From: Micropterix aruncella
Taxonomy: Eukaryota > Arthropoda > Insecta > Lepidoptera > Micropterigidae
Assembly: GCA_944548615.1 (NCBI GenBank)
Contig: OX155960.1
Location: 7,753,253 to 7,817,252, forward strand
Direction: 5' to 3'
Length of the DNA: 64,000 nucleotides
Shown: in pieces, positions 52,302 to 62,094 of the stretch
Numbering within the stretch: the stretch's first letter is position 1
Layout of the letters: each line of letters starts with the position of its first letter
Position numbers and translations under genes: made by a program
The notes under the pieces: model-generated
What the model was told of the DNA's origin: nothing
Database searches by the model: none
The model's input: only the letters and a program-made list of their open reading frames with translations

Positions 52302-55300
52302 CGCCAGGTTGGATGAAGGAGTGGCTCCTGACACTCAAAAAGAAAATTATGGTCTAGAAGAAATACTACTAAGTGCATTAACTGCAAGCAAAGGAACGGT
52401 TTAGGAATGTGTCCTGCCTAATACGAGGAATCTATCAAGTACATTTTAACTTATTTGGTAACACATTCAGAAATATAATGCCTTAAGGCTATGTCGCAGA
52501 GGGCGATGAACAAAAATATCAGAATGATAAACAAAAAAAAAACATAACAGTACGTATCTATGTAAAAACATAATCGTATCTACTTTGTACGTTCGGATCT
52601 CAGCCGACACTCTAAACTGACTGAACTTAAATTATCTATTAAATTTTAACACTTAGCTTTTAACATTATCGTCTAATAATATGAAAATAATTATTACATG
52701 ATTTAAATGCAGATGAAGATTCTGTGATTTGCCTGATGGGCGTTGAGATTAATTTTCTCGGAAACGGTAATACAGTATAAGTGAAAAAAAATAATAACGT
52801 CAAGACGTCGTGAAAAAAATAACGTGAAGTTGACCTCTTATGAGTCGTAACATTTAACATTTTCTAATTTAAACTTAATTTTAAACAGACCGAAACAGAA
52901 TTTAAATAGAATTTCCTAGAAATATTTCTAATTAATGACGTTTTTGATTTCTGCCAAGTTACTTTATACGAAATGGAATAATAAAAATAATAAATAAAAA
53001 TATGAACTACACTTTAGTCTTAACAAACAGTCTTTAAGGTGACGATTTTAACGTCCGTCGGATAACGTTTTCCGCTGGGAGTTTTCTGTAATCTCTTCCT
53101 GTGCTTCCTCTTTCTACCGAGTATCGATGCTCTTCTTAGTAGTGGTGCTGCGCTGATCGGTTGCTTGTCGCTTCGCTTCAAGATTACCCTGGCATGGGCA
53201 TCGAGGCGCTTTGTATCCGTTCCTTGAACAATAAGGAGAAAACAATGAGTGATCAATTATTTGTCCTTACGGCAAGGGAAGGTGTTAATGTTTGACGAAG
53301 TTTTGCTCTCTGAGTGAAAGTACAATCTGATTTTGTGTCTCTGTCACTGTCGTTAATTGGCACTTTCTACTCCTGAGAGTTTAGGTCGTATTCAGGATTA
53401 GCGTCTGTATCACTAAAGTTTCGGAATTTCGTTTCTTCGCTGCTAATTGGTATTAGTTCTTCACTAATTAACTTTACTTTCACGATTTCCGTTTGTACTC
53501 CACAAAGTGTTGCGCTATTTGAATAGTCTTTCAGCTACTAGTGTGGAACGATACTTGCTCGTTACCTGACGATACCGGGTTGTGGTGACGTAGCCGCGGA
53601 GCGTAGACCAGTGGCCCTCGCAGTGCGGGCGGCTGCGCTCGCAGGCTGCCGGCAGGTCGGTATGCTCGTCTGCCGCTGGGCTCGCAACGGGGGACGGCAG
53701 TGGCCGTCGCGATTGCTGCCCCTGGGTAGACTGCAATGTACTGCACGCCGCGTCTCACGCTGAGGTTGCACGTTACTGGCATCAACTCCGTCGTGAGAAC
53801 GCCTTCATGCGCTACGTCGTGCGAATGGGGAGTGGCCTAGCGGCGCTTATCTCAGACCCATCGCACTGACGTTGCTGCATGTCTGCGCCGAGTTTGTTGT
53901 CACGTTCGGCTTTGACTGGGAGGCCTGTTGGCGTCGCTGCAGTCTTGGTTTCCAGCGTTGGTGGTTGACTCGTTGGAGGTACAGCACTTCACGTGGTATA
54001 ATGTCTGGAATAGCATTTTTACGCAGCATCACTATTTATATTGAGGTCGCATACTTTGGAGGATTTGGGGAAGACGGAAGGCAGAATGTTCAAACCTTTG
54101 TTAAGTGTTCTTTTTCTATTATTCTTAATATTTCAAATGTATTAAGAGTTACTTAGGCTTATTTCTGTCGTTATTAGCAAATATTCTCTTTATAGCAATG
54201 TGAAACAATGAAAATTTTGAGTAAAACTCGTATAGATATGACAAAATGCAATTATATATAGAGAAAAGAATTATTTTTTTTTTTGCTTTGCAAGTGGTCG
54301 GGCTATATATATAGAAAATTTTCCTAAAATGAAGGAATTTTGAGAAAAAAAAATAATATAAAAGAAGAAAATGAACGTGTATTTTACGTTGAAACTTGTC
54401 TACACCTGCCTGTAATTCCTGATTTTAAAAATAATAAATGAACCTTTGGTGGTTATGAAAAGTTTTGTAAGTGCTTGAGATTGTTCAATATTTGATTGAA
54501 CGGAGGGAGTATGGGGTGAACGGCTGTTTGTAAATAGTAAAAATAAGAATAGTTAAGAACTTCCGTAATCGGTAAGAAAATAGTAACCGTTAAGATGCTG
54601 TAAAGAACAAAAAAATACATAGTAGAGGTTATTCCGGGAATCACAACGATCTGCATCATCAGGGAATAGAATGATATTCGATTAGTACCCATATATAATA
54701 TAATATGATACAAACGCTAGCAATCGCTAGTACCTTGCTCACCGATTGTGAGCTATGAATATATATAATAAAGTATTTATCAATAAAGTAGGAAAAATAT
54801 GGCGTCTCTGGAGAATAATGTCGTTGTAATATAAATGAATAAATCAATATAATAATAAATAAAACTGTAAGAAAAAAGAAGTGTTGCCTGATATCGGACT
54901 GTTTTTAATCGGACTGCTTCTCGTATTGGATGAACTTTGGGAAATCGTGATTTTAATTCTCGAATTTTCCTGTGTCTTCCCTCTCGAAGTGCCGTTAATA
55001 TGAAAAATAAAGATTTTTTAAAAGATCGTATGGCATATGATTATAATATAAATTAAATATTTGAAGAACCTGTAATTTAACTGGGAGTGAGAGTGGCAGC
55101 TGTATACGCTTTTAACGTCGTTACGCTGGTTCTGGAGTTTGAAGACATCCCGGTCTATGCCCTTGTTGGTTTAGTTAGGATAATTTCTCTTCCAAGAGTT
55201 GGCTAGGATCTACCTGCATCTGTTTTACTTGTTGAAAGAAAGTATTTAACTTGGAATGGTGAGTTCCTTTGAGCCCAGAGTTTCTGCTGTATCTACCATT

Positions 55301-56470
55301 TGTTAAGTTGGAGAAGTTTTTGACTGTGTGAGATTAATATTTTCGGTTTTTGTCATTGAGTTTTCCTTTCGCGTCCTATTCATACTTACTTCGACATTCA
55401 TGGACTTGCTTTCATTCTTTCATTCATTCTAAAACGGAATGTCTCGTACCTATTTACTATCTTGTCATTGTGAATTATTTTTTTTAAATTATTATACTTA
55501 ATAATGGAACGAATCGGTTGATACGGCTAATTCTGGTTCGTTTATAGTTTTATAGGGTTCGAATGGACAAACTAAGGAGCTTATTTCAATAAAAAAAAAT
55601 TCTTGCGAATGCCTATTGGGAGTTCATGGTAATGGACAATGTCCATCTGGCCCTAACCTTGGTTAGGGTGAAACGAAGTTTTTCTGTAGCTAATTAAATG
55701 TTCAGCGACGGTTTATGCTTACGATGGTTCCTGTTCGCTAATTAGGCCTGTCGACTGCATTCCGTGCGAAAAATATAAAAAATATCTCCCTATCTAAGTC
55801 ATCAAATGGAAGCAAGCGGAATTGTAACATTTTACTTGAACTTCCCGGTGTTTTTCTGTTTTATAGAAAGGCTAATACCACCGAACCTTTCTCAATATAT
55901 AATTAAATTGTACGCAAAATATGGTACTGATAAAAAATAGTTTAGGTAAAGAATGACTTCGCTTCGTAGGCTGCTATTTTAGCTTATCCGTAAGCGCTCT
56001 TGCTAAGGAGATCGGTCGAGAAAAATATGGTTATATGAATATAGTAAAAATGAACAATATGTTGCTATTAAAAAAATTTAAAGGAGTCCAACCGGTTTTT
56101 AGCCAGGTTGGATAATATTTATTTTTATAAAAATAAATTATATATAATTTATTTTTATAAAAATATATGCGCAGTTGACCGTTTTTTAATTTGCTGTGGT
56201 TCTTCGATATATAATTTTTATAAAGGTTTTTGGGTACTAATCTGGGATTTATATTTAATTTATATTTTGGGTTTTTAAGTGGATTTTAATTTATTTTTAT
56301 TTATTTACTTGTTACTAACATTTGGACTTTCTTTATGGCTGCTTGACTTTCTTACCCTGTTTTTATTGCTTTTTTATTCTAAATTTAATTTCTACCTCGG
56401 AACAAATGCGTTCTTCTCCCTCGCTCAGCGACCACAGGATGTTTATTATTTTTACTTCCGATTTCGGCTA
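52302..56470 (-). other. Gypsy 3' noncoding region, 4.2 kb
   Basis: No long ORF follows pol on the element's strand. Short minus-strand frames occur at 53020-53256 (78 codons, with the basic patch GRKRKHRKRLQK), 53515-53785 and 53847-54032. They lie in a GC-richer block (53020-54050) that could hold small accessory proteins or captured DNA. The bases next to the 3' LTR, read on the minus strand, are CATCCAACCTGGCG, which is not a polypurine tract. The stretch 54100-56470 is AT-rich with nothing recognised. Confidence 0.6.
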
Positions 56471-59400
56471 TCAATTCCGGGCTAAGTCTTTAATATGGAA
56501 TAAACCTTTATTAACTCCGTTCTCATCCATAATCTCATAAGCAACAGGTGACTTTTTTGACACTATTGTGCACTTTATGTACCGTGGTGCCAGCTTACTT
56601 GAGAAAAAGTCAATTTTTCTTGACTGCTGGTGGTTTTTGGCCCAAATCGTTTCACCTATTTTGAACTCTACGTGCTTGCGCCTCAAGTTATATCGTGTAG
56701 CGTTGTTTCGGAAAGCTTCCATTAACCTATCTCTTACTATATCGTATGTATCTGCTAACGTTTCGAGGCCTTTGGCGAATTCTTGCGCGGTGTCTACTGT
56801 TAATTTTCCCTTTTCCCCCGGTATGTAACTTAATAAAGAGTGGTATCGGCCATCTGTATGAGTCTCGCGTCCATACATTAGATATACTGGTGTGAAGCCC
56901 GTCGCTAAATTGACATGATTGTTAAGCGCGTTTTGGATTAGCATAATGTATCTGTCCCAAAGCTTCTGATTTTTTTCCGTCAAGATGGATAGAGATGTTT
57001 CAATCGTTTGGTTGTACCTTTCTACCGTATTTGATTGTGGAGCGTATACGCATCCGTAAAATAATCTCGGTATCTTGTATTTTTCCGCTAATTGCCTAAA
57101 TGCTTTTGACCTGAAGTATGTCGCGTTATCTAGGATTATTACAGCTGGGGTCCCGTAAGTTAGGAACACGCAGTTTTCTAGATGTTTTATTATACTTGCG
57201 GACGTGGCTTGTCTTAGAGCAAAAAGCCAGCAAAATTTAGTGAATACGTCTACGATTGATAGGATGTATGTGAACCCGTTAGTTGAGCGAGGTAAGGGAC
57301 CAATTATGTCTAAACTGAGTGTGTGCATTGGCGTGTTAACCGCTTTTGGTGTCACCATCAAACCATGAGGGGGTGCCGTCCTGATCTTGTGGGCCTTGCA
57401 GGTGTCGCAATTTTTTATGTGTTTTTTGACTTGTTTCTGCATACCTGGCCAATAATAATAAGACTGGAGCTTTTTTAGTGTCTTAAAAACTCCAAAGTGT
57501 ACCGCGAAACTTCCACTGTGGATCTCCTTAATCGCATTTTCCCTATCTTTTGATCTCAGGACTATTTTCCATGGGTTTTGTCGCTGCTCACCTCTTTTTG
57601 GCGCGAAGTATCTGTATAAGTCATTTCCCTCCACCTTGTAGTCCGGTGCTGCGTATGGATCCTTCAGCGTTGTTGCTCGCATGTATTCATACCAGTCGTC
57701 TGTTTGTGGTGTGTCTGACATTGCTGCGCATGGTATCCTTGACAATGCATCTGCCACCACGTTCAGACTGCCTTTTCGGTGGACAATCTCCATGTCGTAT
57801 TGCGACAGTAGAGTGCTCCACCTCGCCAGTCTGCCCGTGGGGTTTTCTAGCTTTGAGAGCCATCTTAGGCTAGAGTGATCTGTTATGACCTTGAAGTGTG
57901 CGCCGTCCACGTATGTTTTGTAGTGTTCGTCCGCTCGTAATACTGCCATTAATTCTTTTTCAGTTGTTGAATAGTTTTTCTCCGCTGGACTTAGGGTACG
58001 TGAGAAGTAAGATACTGGTAAGTCGATTTTATCTTCCTCCGAGAATTGTGTCAAAGCTGCTCCGACTGCGATGTCGCTCGCGTCGCAATGTATGGTAAAT
58101 GTTTTATTGAAGTCAGGACATATAAGTATTGGAGCTGAACACAGTGCTAGTTTGAGTGTTTGGAAAGCGTTTTCCGCCTCTTCTGTCCACTTGAAGTTGT
58201 GTTTTTCTCCCTTTTTCCCACCTGTCAATTTACAAAGGGGTGCGGCAATTTTGGAGTAGTTTTGGATGAATTTGCGGTAATAGCCACATAATCCCAGGAA
58301 GCTTCTAACCTGTTTGATGCGGTCTGGCCTTGGAAATTCTTTCACGCAGATAATTTTCTCTGGGTCCGTTCTGAGGCCTTGTTTGTCCACTATGTAACCA
58401 AGATACTTCAATTCTTGTCGAAAGAACTCGCACTTTTTTAGATTTATCGTGAGACCAGCCTCCTTTAAGCTGTCTCTTACGCGGATTAGTGTTTCGATAT
58501 GTTCTTCGAACGTACGTGATGCGACGATCAGGTCGTCCGCATAGGCGAAAACTCTGTTGTCGCATTCTGGACCAAACAGTTTGTCCATTAGAGATGCTAA
58601 GTGGCTGGAAGCGTTACAGACGCCGAATGGCAGGCGTGTAAAACAGTACATTCCTTTCCCTGGAATTGCGAAGGCCGTCTTGTAAGTGGATGACTTTTCC
58701 AGTGGTATCTGCCAGAATGCCTTTGATAGATCTATGGATGATAGGTATTTTGAATTACCCAAGCTGTCGAGTATCTTTTGTGAGGATGCCATCGGGTATC
58801 GGTTTTTTCGGGTAACCTCATTGAGTTTTCGTGAGTCCAGGCACACTCTTGGGCTTCCATCTTTTTTCGAGACTACTACTATGGGGTTGCACCATGGCGA
58901 TTTGGTAGGAACGATTACTCCTAGACGCAGCATTTCATCGATTTCTTCCTTTATGATCTTTTCTTTCGCTGGAGATAGAGGGTACGGTCTTTGCCTGATT
59001 GGTTCTCCCGTGGTTACGATTCTATGTTCTATTAAATGTGTTTTTCCCAATCCTCTTTTTTCGTAGGATATGTCCTCGAATAGGTGTTTGACGTGGTTCA
59101 TATGTTTCACTTGAAGAGGTGTGAGATTTTCGGAGTTTATGAGTTGTCCGTTGCTGGCGGCATCTAACTGTGAGAGTTGTATTTCCTGACTGTTGTTTAC
59201 TGAAATTTTGACGTTGAATTTCCTTATAAAGTCTATGCCTAGTATTACGTCCTTTTCTATGGATGGGCAGATGAGGAATTGTATGTTTTCTGTCCTATTC
59301 TGGTATGTGACCGGTAACGTTGCTGATCCTATAACTTTTTGTGTCACGCCGTCCGCTGTTGAGAGGTGGTTTCTTGACTTTTCCAACCGTAGACCCTTTA

Positions 59401-59680
59401 ATGCCCCTGCATTGTATGGATTTTTTCCTATTATGCATATGGCGCAGCCTGTATCGATGAGACCTCTATAGATGTGGCCCATTACCGTTATTTCTGCGTG
59501 GGGGCGTATGTCGTAGTCATGTGTGTTGGCCGAAAGCGTAAAGTTTTCCACGGCTGTACTTGCGTTTATTCCCTTCGGCCGTGGATAAATCCGTTTTTTG
59601 GCTGTTGGGGCGGTGGTGGTGTTTGATTGCATCTTGTGCACGAGTTCGTGTATGTGTTCGGTGTTTTGCATCTGAAGCAC
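56471..59680 (-). CDS. Gypsy Pol polyprotein: PR, RT, RNase H, integrase
   Basis: 1,069 codons from the first ATG, but translation most likely enters by frameshift near codon 28-29 (59593-59599). Protease: LIDTG with DTG at 76-78. Reverse transcriptase about 230-450: SPWCNPIVVVSKKDGSPRVC, YLSSIDLSKAFWQIPLE, RLPFGVCNASSHL and YADD at 380-383. RNase H about 525-650: HCDAS (D533), TTEKEL (E576) and TDHSSL (D601). Integrase: zinc finger H721, H728, C758, C761; catalytic D791, D851, E887 (35 residues between the last two). C-terminal segment FSSKLAPRYIKCTIVSK then FHIKDLARN resembles the GPY/F-type module; no chromodomain. All catalytic residues are present and there are no stops. It replicates the element RNA and inserts the DNA copy. 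Confidence 0.95.
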   Translation of the reverse strand: MLQMQNTEHIHELVHKMQSNTTTAPTAKKRIYPRPKGINASTAVENFTLSANTHDYDIRPHAEITVMGHIYRGLIDTGCAICIIGKNPYNAGALKGLRLEKSRNHLSTADGVTQKVIGSATLPVTYQNRTENIQFLICPSIEKDVILGIDFIRKFNVKISVNNSQEIQLSQLDAASNGQLINSENLTPLQVKHMNHVKHLFEDISYEKRGLGKTHLIEHRIVTTGEPIRQRPYPLSPAKEKIIKEEIDEMLRLGVIVPTKSPWCNPIVVVSKKDGSPRVCLDSRKLNEVTRKNRYPMASSQKILDSLGNSKYLSSIDLSKAFWQIPLEKSSTYKTAFAIPGKGMYCFTRLPFGVCNASSHLASLMDKLFGPECDNRVFAYADDLIVASRTFEEHIETLIRVRDSLKEAGLTINLKKCEFFRQELKYLGYIVDKQGLRTDPEKIICVKEFPRPDRIKQVRSFLGLCGYYRKFIQNYSKIAAPLCKLTGGKKGEKHNFKWTEEAENAFQTLKLALCSAPILICPDFNKTFTIHCDASDIAVGAALTQFSEEDKIDLPVSYFSRTLSPAEKNYSTTEKELMAVLRADEHYKTYVDGAHFKVITDHSSLRWLSKLENPTGRLARWSTLLSQYDMEIVHRKGSLNVVADALSRIPCAAMSDTPQTDDWYEYMRATTLKDPYAAPDYKVEGNDLYRYFAPKRGEQRQNPWKIVLRSKDRENAIKEIHSGSFAVHFGVFKTLKKLQSYYYWPGMQKQVKKHIKNCDTCKAHKIRTAPPHGLMVTPKAVNTPMHTLSLDIIGPLPRSTNGFTYILSIVDVFTKFCWLFALRQATSASIIKHLENCVFLTYGTPAVIILDNATYFRSKAFRQLAEKYKIPRLFYGCVYAPQSNTVERYNQTIETSLSILTEKNQKLWDRYIMLIQNALNNHVNLATGFTPVYLMYGRETHTDGRYHSLLSYIPGEKGKLTVDTAQEFAKGLETLADTYDIVRDRLMEAFRNNATRYNLRRKHVEFKIGETIWAKNHQQSRKIDFFSSKLAPRYIKCTIVSKKSPVAYEIMDENGVNKGLFHIKDLARN
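59548..59599 (-). promoter_or_regulatory. -1 programmed ribosomal frameshift signal, gag to pol
   Basis: On the minus strand: slippery heptamer A AAA AAC (59599-59593), with AAA and AAC as in-frame gag codons 392 and 393, as the simultaneous-slippage model requires. After an 8-nt spacer comes a stem CCACGGC (59584-59578) pairing with GCCGTGG (59554-59548) around a 23-nt loop; one more A-T pair can extend it. The gag stop (59566-59568) lies in the loop. A -1 slip joins gag to the pol frame. Confidence 0.85.
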
Positions 59681-60771
59681 ATGGGGAGCGGATATTTTCT
59701 GCAGTCATGATAGGTGTGTCCTAGGGCGTTGCATTTTTTGCATTGTTTGTCTTGCGGTGCTGCTCCTTGGCGCGGACTCCGGTTTTCGTACGGTTGTTGG
59801 TTGTTGAATGGTACTCTCGTTTGATTGGTGGCATTATACTGCGGCTGGCTGCGGAAGTGGTTCTGCGCGAATCTCGCGGTTTGTGGAAGTGCTGCTATTT
59901 CCGCTGAGAACGGTCTTGCCGCTAGATCTTCTGCTGCGTAATGACTGTACTCGCTTATGTCTGCTACCTGCGTATTTCTTGAGGTTTTCGGTAGCGTGTG
60001 GTGTCGCACTTGGGTGTCGCTTACTGCGCTTGGCTCTGATGAGAGAGCGTACTGCTCGTAATTTTTCGCCAGATCGAGAAGGTTTCCGATATCTGTGAGT
60101 TTGGTGGTGCCTAATAGTGTGTGATAGAGTGGTAGCACATTTAACTTTACTATTTCCATAATCGTGGAGTCTTTTAATTTTGACGTGAGCCTGTTGTTCA
60201 TTGTATCCAGGCGGGTGATGAAGTCGTTCATTGTTTCTCCGTTGATCTGTTTCGTATTCCTTAGGTCATTTTCCAATCTCGTCTGATAATTCAGGTGTTC
60301 ATATTTGTTTATTAATGCTGCTTTCAACAATTTCCATGAAGTAGCGTAGGTCCTGATTGTCCGGTACCATTGTAGGGATGAACCTTCTAGGAGGTCTGTG
60401 AAGCCTTGAAGTAACTCTGCTTCTGAAATTCCTCTTGCTCTGATTTTGTCCTCGATGGTTTCCAAAAATTCTAAAATTGGGGTTGAGCCGTTAAATCTTA
60501 CATTCCACTTGAATAGATTTGGATGAAATCTTGGCTTTCCGTCTGCTGTTGAGTGAAATATGTCAGTGTCATCGTCGCTGGTTTGGATATGCAGTCTTGA
60601 TGTGTCTGGTGTATGTTCTAACTCGTGCCTGTTCCTTGGTATATTAACTGTTTCCTTTGTTGGTGTTGGGATTTGTTGGCGTTCTTCCGGTTCCGATGGG
60701 GTCGGTGATGGTTGACGATGCCTGGTTTTCCTTTCTGGCGGTTTTGTCTTTCTTGGTGCCATTATGCACAC
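59566..60771 (-). CDS. Gypsy Gag protein
   Basis: 401 codons. The middle (about 75-220) has the retrotransposon Gag fold: LFKWNVRFNGSTPILEFLET, LQGFTDLLEGSSLQWYRTIR and RLENDLRNTKQINGETMNDF. The C-terminus has a CCHC zinc knuckle CKKCNALGHTYHDC (344-357) and a second Cys-rich CFRC...CTRC (365-381), which should bind the element RNA. The N-terminal 70 residues are charged and proline-rich. It assembles the virus-like particle of the retrotransposon. Start: first ATG at 60771; two codons later a second Met (60765) is also possible. The end overlaps pol by 115 bases. Confidence 0.93.
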   Translation of the reverse strand: MCIMAPRKTKPPERKTRHRQPSPTPSEPEERQQIPTPTKETVNIPRNRHELEHTPDTSRLHIQTSDDDTDIFHSTADGKPRFHPNLFKWNVRFNGSTPILEFLETIEDKIRARGISEAELLQGFTDLLEGSSLQWYRTIRTYATSWKLLKAALINKYEHLNYQTRLENDLRNTKQINGETMNDFITRLDTMNNRLTSKLKDSTIMEIVKLNVLPLYHTLLGTTKLTDIGNLLDLAKNYEQYALSSEPSAVSDTQVRHHTLPKTSRNTQVADISEYSHYAAEDLAARPFSAEIAALPQTARFAQNHFRSQPQYNATNQTRVPFNNQQPYENRSPRQGAAPQDKQCKKCNALGHTYHDCRKYPLPMCFRCKTPNTYTNSCTRCNQTPPPPQQPKNGFIHGRRE

Positions 60772-62070
60772 TCAAAGTTTAGATTTTTTATGGTAAGTGA
60801 CCGTTGCTGAACTAATATTGTAGGGATTCCTGCGTTTGCTCTATAAATCTGATTTGATTTGATGTACCGACTCGTGTGTGTCCGTGTTACGTTAATGAAT
60901 GTGATATGTGAGTGTTCTTAGACGAATAGAAAATTAAAAAGATATATAGTAAAGAAAAATTTAATAAGTGATAAAAAAAGAAGAAGATATCTTAGGTGTA
61001 AGCTTGATGTGTTGTGTTTATTTGTTTATTTTAAATTTATGTGTGCAAGACTTGTTTTGAAATGTATTTTAATGGCTTTTAATTTGTATTTGAAGTGTAT
61101 GTGTATCGACATGTAATTTGAATTTATGTGTATGTTGAGTGGTACTCAAATGTTTTGATAGTATATTGAAATCTGCTTGAACTGTGTGATATGCTTTATT
61201 TTCTTTAACTTGTTGTAGTTGGAAGTGAAAGTAGAAAATTCAAAATATTTTGTATGGGAAAGTTTGTCCGAGTTGTGCTTTGAGTTATGTTTCCGAGATG
61301 CGAATATTTATTGATTTATTTTACATTTAATTTTTAAAGTCGATCGTCCTGTATATCTGATAAATGCTATCGTTGTATCTTGTAGAATTTCCTGTGTCGG
61401 TGAGCTGGGAGAAAGCGTAAGTGTCTTCAGTCTAAACTAATTTATTTTTAGCTATTTGAGGGTTAAGTGTCAAAGACATAATGTACAAATTTATCAAAAA
61501 AAAATAGAAAACAATGAAAATAATAAGATTAAATGTATATCCTTGTAGAAAGCTGTAATAAAATACGGTAAATGCTGTGCCAAAAGAGTAACAAGTATTG
61601 TATATATATATACTTAAGTACCTAAGTGTTAGGCTGCTGAAATAAAAATCTATAGAAATGTATTAAGGGTGGGTGGGTGAGGTAGGTAAGAAGCTGTGCC
61701 TTTCTGGTAGGGAATGTGTATTAAGAGTTTATAAATATTCAAGGGTAAATAGTATTGAAAATGAAATAATTATAGTATGAACAAAAACAAAAAGTTAACC
61801 TACAATTTCGGGTTAAAACAAGTAAATAATAATAATAATGATAATAGGGAGGGTTGGGAGGGAAAATTATATGTTATTTATTGTATTTAGAAAAAAGAAT
61901 AATTAAAAAAAAATATAGAAACAACAATAAGAGCCCCACGACTGGGCGCAAGAATTTTGCGACCAGCGTGGCCGATAAACTAGGGGAAAAAATTAGGATA
62001 TGTTTGGAAAAGAAAAAAATTAGGTTTTAAGGTTTTGAAAAAAATTGAGTATGTTTTTAAAAGATATAAG
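60772..62070 (-). other. Gypsy 5' leader, 1.3 kb noncoding
   Basis: AT-rich, no ORF. GATTTGATTTGATG near 60850 is a microsatellite scrap. AGCCCCACGACTGGGCGCAAG AATTTT at 61932-61958 is a degenerate second copy of the primer-binding site plus junction. Confidence 0.6.
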
Positions 62071-62088
62071 CCCCGCGATTGGGCACCA
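62071..62088 (-). other. Primer-binding site (tRNA-Lys-like)
   Basis: On the minus strand TGGTGCCCAATCGCGGGG lies six bases inside the 5' LTR. It starts with TGG, complementary to the tRNA CCA end, and resembles the complement of the 3' end of tRNA-Lys(CUU) (GCCCCACGTTGGGCGCCA) with some mismatches. The tRNA identity is inferred from memory of that sequence. Confidence 0.75.
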
Positions 62089-62094
62089 GAATTT

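Noticed and set aside
53515..53785. Arginine/proline-rich frames as an envelope gene
   Set aside because: Too short, with no signal peptide or membrane segment; kept only as possible small ORFs of the element.
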